64,000 bases of DNA from positions 12,499,317-12,563,316 of the forward strand of contig CM030714.1 in the NCBI GenBank assembly GCA_017979445.1, written 5' to 3'. The translations under genes were made by a program, and so were the position numbers. Shown in pieces: positions 22,203-35,159 of the stretch (positions within the stretch are counted from its first letter, which is position 1; each line of letters begins with the position of its first letter). Below the pieces are notes generated by a model. That model was given only the letters and a program-made list of their open reading frames with translations. It had not been told where the DNA came from and made no database searches. The DNA is from Akebia trifoliata (Eukaryota; Streptophyta; Magnoliopsida; Ranunculales; Lardizabalaceae).

Positions 22203-23056
22203 ATTAAGGATTCCGACGAAAAATTTATAATTATTAAGGTTTTCACTTAATTAGGTCTAGATTTATCATTGAGATTAATTTAGATTAGTTAATTTGTTTA
22301 GTTGAGTTGTTTTAGGATTTTATTTTTATGTTTTTTCAACTAATTTTCATGATTTATTGGCTCATGGTCTTAGTATAATATTTAGGGATAGTTAGATAAC
22401 TTTCAGATTATTAGGATTGAAAATTTAGGAGGGAAAGTTACAAAAATTAGGTATTTTAATTTTATTAGGACTCTTGGTTGATTTTCTTTATTTATAGATT
22501 GTATTAGATTTTATTTATGGAGAATGAATGGAATAAACAAGAAATTTCTATTTTCTTTGAATGTTGGTGCATTTAACATGGTTGATGCCATGAAAATCAT
22601 TGGGGTGATTCTAAGGTAAATATCATTTTTTCTTTCCTTAATTTTCTTTTTATCCTCTATCTCTTCTTCAATCCATTTTTTTTTATTTTTTTACTTATTA
22701 TTATTTGTGAGAGATCTAGGAAACCTTTAATCTTTTCAAGAAACCAATCTATAAACTAAATTTTCTTGATCCTTTATTCTTGATTCTTGATTCTTGATTC
22801 TTAAAATCCCTTTCTTGAATCTTGATTCTTGATTCTTGAAATTTACAAATCCAATTTATTTTAACCCTTAATCATTTCCTTATCCTATAAACCTTTAACC
22901 ATTTTCATTATAATTGTGGTCATACTTGTATAAAATCATTATTAAATTACCCTATCCTACTCAAATCCTTACCCAATCTCCAACTAGATTCTCTAAATCC
23001 CCTATTTTTTCTAAATCAAATTCCATTATCTGTTCTCTCCTCATTGTCCTATATCA
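22203..23056 (+). mobile_element. 3' LTR of element G (start approximate)
   Basis: The end 'cctatatca' at 23056 and the preceding 'ctaaatcccctatttttt' match the LTR end at 21540. Inside there is a heptamer run (ttgattc)n at about 22775-22840, which has a counterpart in the inverted tail ('aagaatcaagag'). The left border is estimated from the end of coding-like sequence. Confidence 0.5.
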
Positions 23057-24950
23057 CTGCTAGTGCTCGTCTCTCTCTATTGGACTAGATCCAAATGACC
23101 ACGACCTCCACAAGAAGTGTGAAACCTAATGTGTTTAACATACTCCACATCCAAGGATGAACCTATATGAAGTTTGAAAGAGGAAAAACTGTTTTTATAA
23201 AAACAAATATAAAAGAATAATCAGGAAAAAAATTATTCTTAGCAATGTGTAAACAAAAATAACAATGATTGATAAATAATAAGTATTAATGAAATTGACT
23301 TAGAAATCCAGTAGTAAATTACTTGGGGCATGTTTGATATGTATACATTGGCAATTTTCTCAAAAGTACAACTTTGACTCATTTTCTCACTATCATTGCT
23401 CATCAGTACCATTGTACTTAGACTCAAAACCAGACTTTTCATCACCACCATCGTTGAACTCAAACTCTTAACACATCCTATTCTCCATCTCTAGTAATAA
23501 AGGTAAGAGTGTTGTAGGGTGCTTTGGTCCCACTCCATTTGGTATTTGAAATAGACACAAAGTTGACCACCCTTTGGAGCAAAAGCAAGATAGGAAAGAA
23601 GAAGATAGGACTGGTCACCAAGAAGAAAAGAAGCAAGAAAACATAAAAATGTTGTTTTTCTACTAATAACGAATGGACATTCGCGTTGGCCAACACCAAC
23701 TATTTTAGAGATATTTTGGTATTTTCCTAGGGATTATTTTGTAATAGAACCTCCCTGTAATTCTATAAATAGGTAGGCCATGAGCAATTTTGAGGGACTT
23801 TTTTACCTCTGGAGATTTTTTAGTTTTCTTTCGTTTATTTCTCTTTGAGAGGGAGAGTGTAAAGACTCTATCAAAATCTATAAAAGTTCAAAAAGCTTTA
23901 TTAGACGTTTCTTACTGATTTTCTAGCATTCTCACCATGAGTTTTCTTAATTTATTTAATTTTATGGTCTTGAATTAGACCGTAAAATAATGGATCTCAA
24001 GCTATGAGACACCTTTTTTACTTCTATTCTCTTTTTTTCATGCAAAACTCTATGGAGGTGAGACCACCCTGCCACTTGAGGAGGTGGATTTTGATCCACC
24101 ACCTTTGTGGCAAGAACAAAGAAAAAAGTACTCAGTAATTTCTCATTCTTTTGATTATTTCTATCTTTTCTTTTCTCCTTGAAATTTTGTGTATGGTGGT
24201 GATGATGGTGCCATTCTTAGGTCGGTTGGATGAGATGAAGTAATAGCCCACAATTGAGAGTTGTGAAACTCTCAACTCAGCTAAAATATGGCTCAAGAAC
24301 AAGTCCCATTATCACCATTTTTCTTGGACAATTCAAAGAGAATTTTGGAATAAGGAAAAAAGGTTGGGATCAAAGAAGGGAGAACAAAATGGTGTTGTCA
24401 TTAAGGTATGATGGGCTTCCATCCTTTTAGAACAGTTGGACATTTGACATATGTGCAAACAAAAGAGTGAAAAACAAAACATGTTACCTCATTCCGCTTA
24501 TGTGACTGATGATTTTGCATCAGAATCCCCTTATCCTGATACTCTTTATGTACGTGCTTTGAGATCTCAAGGAATTTGGGTTCTTCTGGTTCCCCCATTT
24601 GGGTATCTTTTTCTTTTCCTTGTGGCTCAGGGAGGGTGGTGTAATCTTAGAGAGAGTCCTAAAAAACAAAAGGGGAAGCATTAGGCTAAGGCATTAGAAT
24701 AGGAAAATGTATATTGGCATCTTATCCTTGATCACATTACTTACCAAAATAACATGTTGTGTGGGGATGTTGTCCACATCATTGTCTCTGATATAGATCA
24801 TTTCATCTTCTAGCCTCTGACTCTCTCCTTGTTCGAATCTAAAATCGTCGCCTCTAGCGATCGATCATTTGAAGTAAAAGAAAGAATTGTGTTTAATCTC
24901 TAAAACTCGATAAACTATGAGGATTCTAATATTAAGTTTCAACTAATAAC
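23057..24950. other. Unassigned region with a possible LTR promoter
   Basis: I recognise no protein here. A good TATA box 'ctataaata' at 23762-23770, followed by 'aggtaggcc' and then a pyrimidine-rich stretch and 'tataaaagttcaaaaagctt' at about 23880, resembles the core of a solo LTR, but I could not find paired ends. Short frames at 24401-24684 have no recognisable domain. Confidence 0.3.
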
Positions 24951-25701
24951 CAACTAGTTTCTTGGCTTCCATAGGGGCTCTACCTTTGTCTACCACCACC
25001 ACTGTCTCTCCGACCTCTCCTATTATATAGAAAAATTGAAAAATCAGCATGCATGCATTCTTGCAATTCAATTTTTTTATATATACATATGTATATTGGC
25101 AAGTCTTTTTACCTTCCACCCCTATATCTTTTGTCTCCTTTTTTACAGTTTCATCGTTCACCTCTCCAGTTGTTTCTTCTTCTCCCTCTCACCCTGAGCC
25201 TCAACCTCCATGTCTGTTGGTTAATTTTGTACTTCTTCATCCTACCCTGCCCCTTTATCCTCATCATTTTCATCTTCTCCATTACTTTCCTTACTACTAT
25301 TGTTGTTTACCATCTCTTTTCCACCTTCTCATTGTACCCCTTTTTCGTTTTTCTTTTTTGCCCTCGTCTAACATGTCTCCTCATTTGAGAATAAGGGACT
25401 TTCAAAATCCTCGACAGAAGCTCTCACCTCAGAGGAGCTGGAACCCATCTCAACCTCCACTTCCTCACTCTAAGGTTCCTGTGGAGCTTCTTCTTCTTCC
25501 TTGGTTGCCTCTACCTCGGTTGTCTAGGGCATCTCTTCTTCCTCTATTTCTGCACGCAACAGTAATTGGTTTAGTTACATTTGATTTGAAGAAAATAATA
25601 AGAAAAAAGATATGGAAAACAAAAGAACATAACAACAAAAATGTATATACTTGTTCCATAAACTCTGCATTATCACGAACCTTCTTTTTATTACGACTCA
25701 T
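24950..25701 (-). pseudogene. Acidic-tail gene remnant, unknown
   Basis: Minus-strand sequence starts at ATG 25701 with 'MSRNKKKVRDNAEFMEQ' and a donor-like 'gtatatac'. After an intron-like gap ending 'gcgtgcag' it encodes a Glu-rich region ('EEEEAPQEP', 'SEEVEVEMGSSSSEVRASVE'). It has several stops. I do not recognise the domain. Its position downstream of the PMD gene remnant suggests it belonged to the same or a neighbouring mobile gene. The long plus-strand frame in this interval (25049-25765) is Pro/Ser/Phe-rich antisense of the acidic run. Confidence 0.35.
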
Positions 25702-26179
25702 CTCAGAGGTTTTTGATATTACGAAGTGTGTGCGTATATGTGATTTTATTCACTTATTTATTTGATTCAACCATTTTCTACTAACCACCTAGAGCCCACA
25801 ACTTTGACACAGTAATAGAGCTCATATAAGTCTTATTTCCTATCTTAGTCACATGGAAACATTGCACTTTATGTTCCCACGATTAACCGATTTTTTCACA
25901 TCCCGGATTTGAGGCATACCTAAGATGCTCTGCCCTACTGTAGCCAATGGGACATTGTTTTTTTGCCTATCCATTTTCTAATCACCTAGAACCTTGGATT
26001 CCCTATCTAGGGTCATTTTTGGAGTGACATGGATTTGGAGCGTCAACAGCCTATCATTTGTCTAACTTTCCTAATCAATTTTAAGGTCCGAACACTTTAC
26101 TTTTTCTCTTTTAATTATTATATTATATTACAACTACTTCCTTACCTACATCGGTGGACTTGTCCATCTATTGCACCAT
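25702..26179. other. Unassigned stretch
   Basis: No gene, repeat or regulatory site could be supported here. Confidence 0.4.
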
Positions 26180-27619
26180 TCATGATGGTGTGACATTCCT
26201 TTTCCCTTTCTTTTTGTTGGGTCTTTGGCCACAATCGCTTTCGTTAATCTCTTTCATCCCTTCATTGGGCTCTTCTTTTTCTTTCCACAATAGTCTAATT
26301 TTTTTTTCGACCTGCCTCTTGGCTTCTTCTTCTACGACCTCCAAATCAATATCTTCCACATCTTCAAGTTTCTGGAAAATCTCAATTTCCCAACAACCTT
26401 TACATCGCACCCCCAATCCATCACTTGATCTATTGTCGAATGCCTTCTTTCCAACATCCACAAGGTATAAGTGGGGATGTTCTGAGCACTGGTGCTATCC
26501 CTTGAGGTTCCCTTCATGTTGCCCAGGATCTAAGATAGGGGCAGTACCAAATCTTTACATGATGTTGAAAATACCCATTATACCCTAGCATCATTGACCG
26601 AACCCTATCATCATTTGTAACCTTCACTGTCTCTACCTTTAGGCAATCAAAGTATACCTTCTTTAAGTATTTGATCATCAATTACCTCCTCCCTTTGAAA
26701 AGGACATGGAACATTCTGGTCGTACCCGAGTTATGGAGCCACCCAGTGTGGATTATACACAACATGCACTGCCTGGTCATCTATTCCTTGTCTGCTTATG
26801 ATCAATGGATACGTAAGCATCCCAATCAGGTAATCGTGTGTGACCATCCGGTGGACATAGAGCCAAACCATCCCTTTCCCGCCCACCTTTTCTCGGTGCT
26901 TGAATAGTAGTTCGACTTTGTAGTTGTTTTGGGCATATGTCCTCCACACTAACTTCCTTATTCCATTGAGTAGTTGGAGGCATTGTAGTGTGTTTCTCTT
27001 GGCCAGTTTACCGTCACCATAACAACAACCTCGATAAATAGTCTTTGAAACTAATCCATCTACTAGCCGAGGGGCCAAGTCAAGGAATATTTGATACGCC
27101 CACAGTTGTAACACCCAAAAGGGCTCATATACACTCTTGGCACTTCTTGGCAGGCTCTTCTTCATTGGCTCTCTTGCTAGCCCAAGTAACAAAATCTTCA
27201 TGCAAATCATCTAAGGCTTGGTGTAATTAAGCCACCACCAGATTAGCTAAACAAATATCCTTTCGTGCCCGTATCCGTGCCATGATTGGGAAGATGGTAC
27301 AGATGATGCATCGGGCAAGAATGGTTGGGGCTAAAAAGATACTGAGAAAGTATACAAGGAAGGTGGCTATTCGGGACTCCAGGAAATAATACTGGTTATA
27401 TTTAGCCCTCCAATTCATCAATAATTGCTTCCCGTGATCTTTTTTCGTCTTTAGTATCTCTCTCAAGCCATTCAAGTAGACCATTTTCCCTTTCTCTACT
27501 ATGTCCAACTCAGCCTTGGGCACATATGCCACCTCTCTGTCTACTAGAAGTCGGGCCAATATGATTCCATCTTCCATGGTAAATGAAAACTCATTCTCGA
27601 CCGATAGGAACGTGTGTCT
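26180..27619 (-). pseudogene. Plant mobile domain (PMD) gene, 3' part
   Basis: Reading leftward from the Athila LTR border, the frame gives 'RHTFLSVENEFSFTMEDG', then 'IATFLVYFLSIFLAP', 'IFPIMARIRARKDICLA', and after a frame change 'VYEPFWVLQLWAYQIFLDLA' and an acidic C-terminal region at 26461-26180 ('LEDVEDIDLEVVEEEAKRQ'). This order and the hydrophobic 'FLxYFLS..LFP' and 'FWxLQLWAYxxF' blocks match the PMD / aminotransferase-like family, found in plant transposons and in a few domesticated host genes such as MAIN/MAIL. At least one frameshift and stops are present. The 5' part of the gene is missing here: the frame is cut by the LTR at 27620 and resumes, inverted, at 32006-32510. Confidence 0.7.
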
Positions 27620-28957
27620 TGATGAGTGGATTTTATACCTACAAATTAATCACTTTTAAATATAATATTTTGTTAATTTTAGAGTTTTTTAGTTATTTTT
27701 ATTTAAGTTTAGTTTATTTTATATTTTTTATGTGATTCTGTGTTCTTATTTGATTTTTATGCTTATTTTGCAGTTAGGAACAGTATGGAACATTAGGATA
27801 TTTGTCAACATTTAGGAGAAAATTCTGGCTCAAATTAGTTCACTCTCGAAAGAAGGAAGCTATGCATACAAGCTAAAAAGTCTTCAAGCCGTAGCTTGAT
27901 ATAAAAGGAGGTCACGACGGGAATTCAAGAATTGCACAATAGAAATATGAAAAATATAAGCCACGGAAAGATATGTTTTGAGGCCATGGCCTGCTTACGT
28001 TTCCAGTATTACACGTTAATTTTTTAGGTCGAATTAGAGATGGATTTTGAGACTCTTAAACCCTAATGACTCCATACCTATAAATAGGAATGATTAAGCC
28101 TTATTTTGGGACAGAAGTTTTGATTTTTTCTTGGAGGTAAAAGATTGAGAAGGAGGACAGGAATTGGAGATCGGCTCTTGACTTTTATCTTTCTTAATTT
28201 TAACTCTTCTCTTAACTTTGTAATCTAAGAATGGCTAAATACTTTTGTGATTTTGTTTCCTTTTCAATGATGAACTAATTTTCATTCTAGGGTTATAATG
28301 GAACCCATTCATGATGCTTGATTAATTTTTTATCTTTTTTCTTTGATTACTTCCACATGTGATGGTTTATTATATCCTATGTTTAATGTGATTTAATTAA
28401 CTGGTCATTAATTGAATATATTTGGTGAACCTTAATAATATCAACAGAGTTATTTTGTGTTCATGACCTAGATAGAATAACATATACTAATTTGAGATAT
28501 GCATATACTCACGTTGCGTGTGCATTCCTTATGAGAGCTTATTCTTAATGAATTTTTCTTGATTTAATTCTCATAGGCATATAGGGAGTTAGTCTAGAAG
28601 GGTATTTTTACATGACCATCGAAAGAGGCTTGTAGAGAATTTAGTATTTTTGGATGACAATCATAGTGGATTAATTTATCATAGAAGGAAGGATAATTTA
28701 ATCAAGTAGATTGTTTGGGAAAAATAATAAACCTAGGTTTTATCACTTATTGATTTTAAATCTGCAAATTTATTTTCTATGTTATTTTCCTTGCTTATTT
28801 TTAAATCCTATTTTTTACTTTTGTTTGGATAAAGTTAGAGGGAGATAAATTGGTAACTAGCAATAGATTGGTATTTAATCTCCGTGGGAATGATACTTTC
28901 TTATCACTTTATTACTTATTTTGATATGTATACTTACATGCGTAAATTTAGACAACA
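27620..28957 (+). mobile_element. 5' LTR of Athila-like element F
   Basis: A 1338-bp LTR running from 'tgatgagtggattttatacc' to 'aatttagacaaca', followed by a tRNA-Asp-type primer site. An inverted partner lies at 32511-33822, about 92% alike by eye, the main difference being an 18-bp insertion 'taactagcaatagattgg' near the end here. The LTR has a TATA box at 28079. Its left neighbour is the PMD coding sequence, and 'tgtct' at 27615-27619 is the candidate target duplication. Confidence 0.9.
28079..28086 (+). promoter_or_regulatory. TATA box of LTR F
   Basis: 'tataaata' within 'cctataaataggaatgatt'. The same box is conserved in the inverted LTR partner (complement at about 33361-33369). Confidence 0.65.
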
Positions 28958-28963
28958 AGTTTT

Positions 28964-28981
28964 TGGCATCGCTGCTGGGGA
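28964..28981 (+). promoter_or_regulatory. Primer-binding site of element F (tRNA-Asp type, mutated)
   Basis: 'tggcatcgctgctgggga' is a diverged form of the tRNA-Asp complement that primes Athila elements. It differs from the usual site by transitions and lies six bases after the LTR end. Confidence 0.8.
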
Positions 28982-29192
28982 CTAATTTATTAATCTTTTT
29001 AATAATATTAATTCAATCGTATTTGACTTTAGACCAAACTTTTCTTTCTTTTGTAGGTGGTTGGCTATTGTATGTGTAGTACGGGAAATTCAGAACTTGC
29101 TCATTTTGATTTTGAGGTTGAGAAAACTTGTCGAAGAAATAGAATGAATAAGCGAGAAGCTTTTCAATACCATACAATGGCCGACCAAACTA

Positions 29193-31631
29193 ATGGTAAT
29201 GAAGGTCCAAAGTCTATGCGGGACTATGTTGTTCCATTGGTGGATGGGTATTCGTCGTCCAGCGGTACAGGCCAACAATTTTGAACTCAAGTTGGCTACT
29301 ATTCAGATGGTACAAGCATCTCAGTTTTGGGGTTCACATGCCGAAGACCCCAATGCACATTTAGTTAATTTTTTGGAGATATGTGCTACTTTCAAGTATA
29401 ACGATGTTGATGATGATGCCATCCGGTTATGACTATTTCCATTCTCATTGAGGGACATGGTGAAGAATTGGCTGAACTCATTACCAGGGGAATCTATCAC
29501 CACTTGGGATGACTTGGCGAAAAAGTTCCTTGCTAAATATTTTTTACCGTCAAAAATTACAAAGTTGAGGAATGGTATCACTACTTTCATGCAGTTAGAT
29601 AGTGAGTCTCTCTATGAAGCCTGGGAAAGGTATAAAAATCTACTTCGGAGATGTCCTCATCATGCTCTACCGGACTAGTTGATCATCCAAATTTTCTACA
29701 ATGGGTTGGTTGGATCTATCAGAACGATTATTGATACTGCAGCAGGTGGATCTCTTATAGTGAAGACATTTGAGGATGGGTATAATTTATTAGAGGAGAT
29801 GGCCTCTAACAACTTCCGGTACCATACAGAGAGGATGAATCCAAGAAGAACAGTAAGAGTGCATGAAATAGATGTTCTTACTACTTTAACAGCTCGAGTG
29901 GCATCGTTATCTAAGAAATTTAATTCATTTGGGGTTCATGCCATTCAAACTCGTACCGTTACATGCAAAAATTGGGGATACAATTATTCAGTGGATCTGT
30001 GCTCTAATAATCCAGAGTCTCTAAATTTTTTTGGTAGTAGGTAGAATAATCTATACTCTAACTATTACAATTCGGACTGAAAAAATCATCTGAATTTCTC
30101 ATGGAGTAACAATAATCAAGTTGAGGCCTCTTCATCTGCAAAGCCCATGTTTCAACTTAATTATCATTCTCAAGCTCCTCCTAGAGAAAAGAAGCCTTCT
30201 TTAATAGATATAGTATAGCAGATGGGAACCAACACTACTCAATTCATGACAAGCACTAATCAGTTCATGACAGAGACTAGAATTCAATTCCAAAGCTAAG
30301 CAGCTTCTATTCGGAATATAGAAATTCAGTTGGATCAGATTGCTTCAACAATTAATAACCATCCACAAGGAACCTTGCCTAGCAAAATAGAGACTAATCC
30401 GAAAAGAGATGGTAAGGAGCACTCCAAAGCTATCACATTGAGGAGTGGAAAAGAACTGAATGATATTGTCAAGGAACTAGATGTTTTAGTGGTAGAAGAA
30501 ATAGTTTCTAAAGAGAATGGTGAATAAGAAAAAGAAGCTACAAACCAGGAGTATAAAAAGCCAAGCTTAGAAAATATTACTCCTTACAACCTACCTCTAC
30601 CATTTCCTCAACGTTTCAGGAAACAAAAACATGATGAGCAGTTTGCAAAGTTTTTAAATATCTTCAAGAAGTTGTATACTAATATCCCATTCGCTGAAGT
30701 TTTAAACCAAATGCCAAGTTATGCCAAGTTTATGAAATATATCTTGACTAAAAAGAGATGATTGACTGAATTTGAAATAGTGGGTTTGACTGAAGAGTGC
30801 AGTGCTATCATTCAAAGGAAACTTCCAGCAAAACTTAAGGATCCAGGGAGTTTCACTATACCGTGCACCATAGGTAACCAATTCTCTAGTAGAGCTTTGT
30901 GTGATTTGGGGGCTAGTATTAATCTGATACCATTGTCTATATTTCAAAATTTGGAATTAGGAGAAGCTAGGCCTACTACTGTGACACTCTAGTTAGCAGA
31001 TAGATTACTAACGTATCCAAGGGGGGTAATAGAAGATGTGCTTGTTAAGGTTGACAAATTTATATTCCCTATGGATTTTATTGTTCTTGATTTGGAGAAG
31101 GATAAGGATGTTCCAATCATTCTTGATAAACCATTCTTAGTCACAGGTAGAATTTTTATTGATGTGCAAAAAGGGGAACTTACTGTGAGAGTTCAAAATC
31201 AAGAGGTGAAGTTTAATGTTTTCAAAGCTATGAAGTTTCCTACTGATGAGCCTGAAGATTGTTATAGAATTGATGTAGTAGACACATGTGTTCGTCATGA
31301 TCATGAAGAAATACTCCCATTTGACTAGCTTGAATTAGTAATCATTAATACATACAATGAGAAAGATTTGGAGTATTTGGAGTTGGTGAACTACTTGGAG
31401 GTTACACCAAAATTCTCTCGTTCTAAACTAAAATTTGAGTTGTTAGAAGTATCACCATTAAGTTCTCATTTGAAGCTGTCAACTCAAGAATCATCATCAT
31501 TAGAGCTCAAGTCTCTTCCTAGTCATTTGAGGGAGTTGCGAGATTACAAGAAAGCATTGGGATGGTCCATAACGGATATAATACAACAAAATAAGAATGA
31601 AAATCGAGATAAATTTCTGGGACAAGTATGA
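29193..31631 (+). pseudogene. gag-protease of Athila-like element F, one frame with ten stops
   Basis: A single reading frame runs for 2.4 kb, broken only by stop codons and not by frameshifts. The gag core carries 'SLRDMVKNWLNSLPGESITT', 'WDDLAKKFLAKYFLPSK', 'AWERYKNLLRRCPHHALPD' and 'IIQIFYNGL' (29445-29710). An Asn/Gln-rich region and 'LRSGKEL' follow. The retropepsin has an intact catalytic motif 'CDLGASINLIP' (Asp codon 30903-30905) and the conserved tail 'GELTVRVQNQEVKFNVFKAM'. The frame ends in the protease-RT linker 'HLRELRDYKKALGWSITDI'. RT, RNase H and integrase do not follow; at 31632 the sequence changes to inverted PMD flank. Stops lie at 29430, 29676, 30042, 30078, 30216, 30297, 30525, 30759, 30990 and 31326. 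Confidence 0.9.
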
Positions 31632-32005
31632 ATAAATCAGTATTTTGAAACATTAATCACTTGATGACCAAATTAAAGACCCTTTACATCACTACTGTCT
31701 CTGCACTTGGAGTAGAATAAACCCTTAGAGAAGAATCACCATGTATTGCTTTGTCTGTGCACACTTCACACCCATTGTCTATTTATCTCAAACATGCATC
31801 ATTAGTTGTACCCTCTGCTCTATAGTGAATTCCATGCCCTCTATACACTTAGCACAATCAATGAAGTCTAAATGGCACATAGAGTCCCCTAGGGGAGACC
31901 AAAACATAGTTTGCTATATGTCCCACCACATAAATTGATCTTTTGTTTTGTTTCACTATGCCTTATACTCATGATTATTCTATTTTGCTATGTTGTATAT
32001 CTGAA
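31632..32005 (+). other. Upstream flank of the split PMD gene (inverted)
   Basis: By the inversion model this is the 5' flank of the PMD gene, now read on the plus strand. I see no gene of its own. The left breakpoint of the inversion is at about 31632. Confidence 0.4.
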
Positions 32006-32510
32006 ATGGAAAGACAAAGTTCATCATTCGTTGCTACTCAAGCTACTACCAAAGGTTCCCCATTGTTGCCCAAGGATCAACTCCTCTAAAATCTCAAGAC
32101 ACCTAAGCTTTAGTTATTGTTCCAAAGGTATGGCCAGAGGACACCACTGTATATGGAAAGGAGAATGAGAGGAAGTGATCAAGCCGATTGCTATCAAAGT
32201 TGTGAAAGGAAGCCAAATATTCTTCCAACAAACTATCATCTTGAAAGGAGCCAGAGTACAAGTGATAAAGAGGATGCCCTTGCTTGGGTACCGAACTTAA
32301 GCAAATAAGAAAATTCTTCTTGAGATGAAGTATACTTAGAACTGGGAGTCCACCTAGTGAGCTCAATATGTCATTAAGACCTTGAAGGACGAGAAATTGA
32401 GGAAGAGATTGGTCGATCTCGGGTTGATGGTTATAGTGGAGATAAGCATGAATGATGCCTACCTCAACAAACTTCTACTGGCCTCATTGGTTGAGCTGTG
32501 GAATCAAACA
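32006..32510 (+). pseudogene. Plant mobile domain (PMD) gene, 5' part (inverted)
   Basis: A plus-strand frame starts at ATG 32006 ('MERQSSSFVATQATTKGSPL'), has stops and one frame change, and ends with 'YVIKTLKDEKLRKRLVDLGL', then 'MNDAYLNKLLLASLVELWNQ' and a final Thr exactly at the LTR edge (32510). In PMD proteins the block before the first beta-rich motif typically reads like '..L..ALVERW.PETHTF'. The piece at 27619 on the minus strand begins with 'RHTFLSVENEF', so the two pieces are adjacent parts of one protein. Their frames differ by one base across the join, fitting an old pseudogene. The five bases 'aaaca' next to the LTR (complement tgttt) nearly match 'tgtct' at the other end of element F. 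Confidence 0.6.
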
Positions 32511-33822
32511 TGTTGTCTAAATTTACGCACGCAAGTATACGTATTGAAACAAGTAATAAAGTGATAAGAAAGTATCGTTCCCGCAAAGACTAAATACCAA
32601 TTTATCTCACTCTAATGTTATCCAAACAAAAGTAAAATAGAATTTAAAAATAAACAAGGAAAATAACGTAGAAAATAAATTTGTAGATTTAAAATCAATG
32701 AGTGATAAAACCTAGGTTTATAATTTTCTCCAAACAATCCACTTGATTAAATTCCCCTTCCTTCTATGATAAATTAATATACTATGATTGTCATCCAAAA
32801 ACACTAAATTCTTTACAAGTCTCTTCCAATGGTCATGTAAAAATACCCTTCTAGACTAACTCCTTATATGCCTATGAGAATTAAGTCAAGAAAAATTCAT
32901 TAAGAATAAGCTCTCATAAGAAATGCATACGCAACGTGAGTATATGCCTATATCAAATTATCATATGTTATTCTATCTAGGTCATGAATACAAAATAACT
33001 CTGCCGATATTATTAAGGTTCACCAAATCAATTCAATCAATGGCCAGTAAATTAAATCGCATTACACATATGATAGAATTAACCATCACATGTGGAAGTA
33101 ATCAAAGAAGAAAGACAAAAAATTAATCAAGCATCATGAATGGGTTCCATTATAACCCTAGAATGGAAATTAGTTCATCATTGAAAAGGAAACAAAATCA
33201 CAAAAGTATTTAGCCATTCTTAGATTACAAAGTTAAGAGAATAGTTCAAGTTAAGGAAGATAAAACTCAAGAGCTGATCTCCAATTCCCACCCTCCTTCT
33301 CAATCTTCTGCCTTTAAGAAAAAACCAAAACTTCTGTCCCAAAATAAGATTTAATCATTCTTATTTATAGGTATGGAGTCATTAGGGTTTAAGAGTCCCA
33401 AAATTCATCTATTATTCGACCCCAAAAATTAACGTGTAATGCTGGAAACGTAAGCAGGCCATGGCCTCAAAACATGTCTTGCCGTGGCTTGTATTTTTAT
33501 ATTTCTATTGTGCAATTCTTGAATTCCCGTTGTGGCCTTTTTTATATCAAGCTGCAGCTTGAAGACTTTTTAGCTTGTATGCTTAGCTTCCTTCTTTTGA
33601 GAGTGAACCAATTTGAGCTAGAATTTTCTCCTAAATGTTGACAAATATCCTAATGTTCCATACTGTTCCTAACTGCAAAATAAGCATAAAAATCAAATAA
33701 GAACATAGAATCACATAAAAAGTATAAAACAAATTAAACTTAAATAAAAACAACTAAAAGACTATAAAATTAACAAAATATTATATTTAAAAGTGGTTAA
33801 TTCTTAGGTATAAAACAGTGAC
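32511..33822 (-). mobile_element. 3' LTR of Athila-like element F, inverted
   Basis: The LTR begins 'tgttgtctaaatttacg' and is the reverse complement of 27620-28957. It has no primer site on its left side, and to its right on the same strand lie the Athila 3' ORF and the post-pol motif, so it is the 3' LTR of a minus-strand half element. The right border is fixed only to within a few bases. Confidence 0.85.
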
Positions 33823-35159
33823 GATACTAACCTGATTTTTCACACTTGCCTCAAAGATTGCGCAAATTTCACAATTATAAAAAAAAAAACTTTAAAAATT
33901 GAAACAGTCTAGATTATCAATCCAAATGTCATTCAACCTCACCTTGAACCCTTCACATATGTGCAAAGAATCCCTTATCACTTAATCAATTTTCAACCTA
34001 AATCAGTTTATACAATCAAGAGTAAACACAGATGATCTACAGATATTGACATTGATAAACTCCATAGGCCTATTTTTCATGCTATTCTCGACTAATGTAA
34101 GTCATCACTCAATCTCGAATCAATAGGACTTTTATTCAGTTTGTAATGTGTGGCTGGGTTAAAGGTAGGATAAAAGAAAATTTTGTGGCTCAGATCACCC
34201 CTTAAACACATCAATCTCTTAGGATTCTCACAGAGCGCAAGCTTAGATTTCAATAACAAGTCACTTCGCATTCTCAATCTTGTTTCACTTCATTCCCTTG
34301 ACAACCTTTTATTCACTATTTTTTTTCATAATTTTTTTTATACTTTTTTTAAAAATAGCCCACTGCACCCCCAAACTTATCTGATTCAATGTATTCTTTA
34401 ACAAAAAGGGATGTAGTAATGAGATATTTTTTTTTATCATGATTGTTTTCGAAACCTCAACTAAAAATTCTCGAAACTTTTCCTTCCACATTCCCGAAAC
34501 TTCACCTTCAATCCTTATTTGCATAGTTCAAAATTATCCAGTAGCAATCAATATGCCTAAGAGGTGATGGGTCAAATTTTGGAAAAATTAGATAAAAAAG
34601 CTTGGTTAGAACTATGGGTGCCAAAGAACATGGGAAACAAGCCTCAATTGGTAAGACTAGTGATAAAATTAACACAGGTAAGCTTAAAAGGCTCAATCGA
34701 TCTAATAATGACCTAAATCATATCCCTAATCAAGTGCGACCTAGGATTTTGCCTCGAGTACCAATCAAATAAGTTTTAGAGTTCATTGAGATCATGGACA
34801 ACACTCAAAGGCATACATTCTCCAAGTGTATCAAACAACCAAGTGAATCAAGATTATAAGCTTAATGTAAAAGAGTTCGAAATAAGAGTGAATTTCATCA
34901 AAATTAAGCACATTGATAAGTTCAACATCCATCATTTTCCAAGAACCATGTCTATACTCAATCAAAATCATTATCATTGGCTGCAGATTATCAGGTAAAA
35001 ATCATCACAAAACACAATTTTTTTTTAAACACTAACTTAAACACACTAAAACTTAAACTTAAACACATTAAAGCACACATAAAAATAAAAAAGTTTTCAG
35101 AAAAATACTATTCCCACCACCAAACTTAGAGATTGCATTGTCCCCAATGTAATCAATTA
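33823..35159 (-). other. 3' non-coding region of the inverted half of F
   Basis: This is sequence between the Athila 3' ORF and the 3' LTR. It is AT-rich; the short frames do not resemble known proteins. The polypurine tract expected next to the LTR is not obvious. Confidence 0.5.

Noticed and set aside
25049..25765. 238-codon plus-strand frame, Pro/Ser/Phe-rich
   Set aside because: It lies opposite a Glu-rich minus-strand remnant; its composition is what antisense of GAA/GAG codons gives, and no domain is visible.
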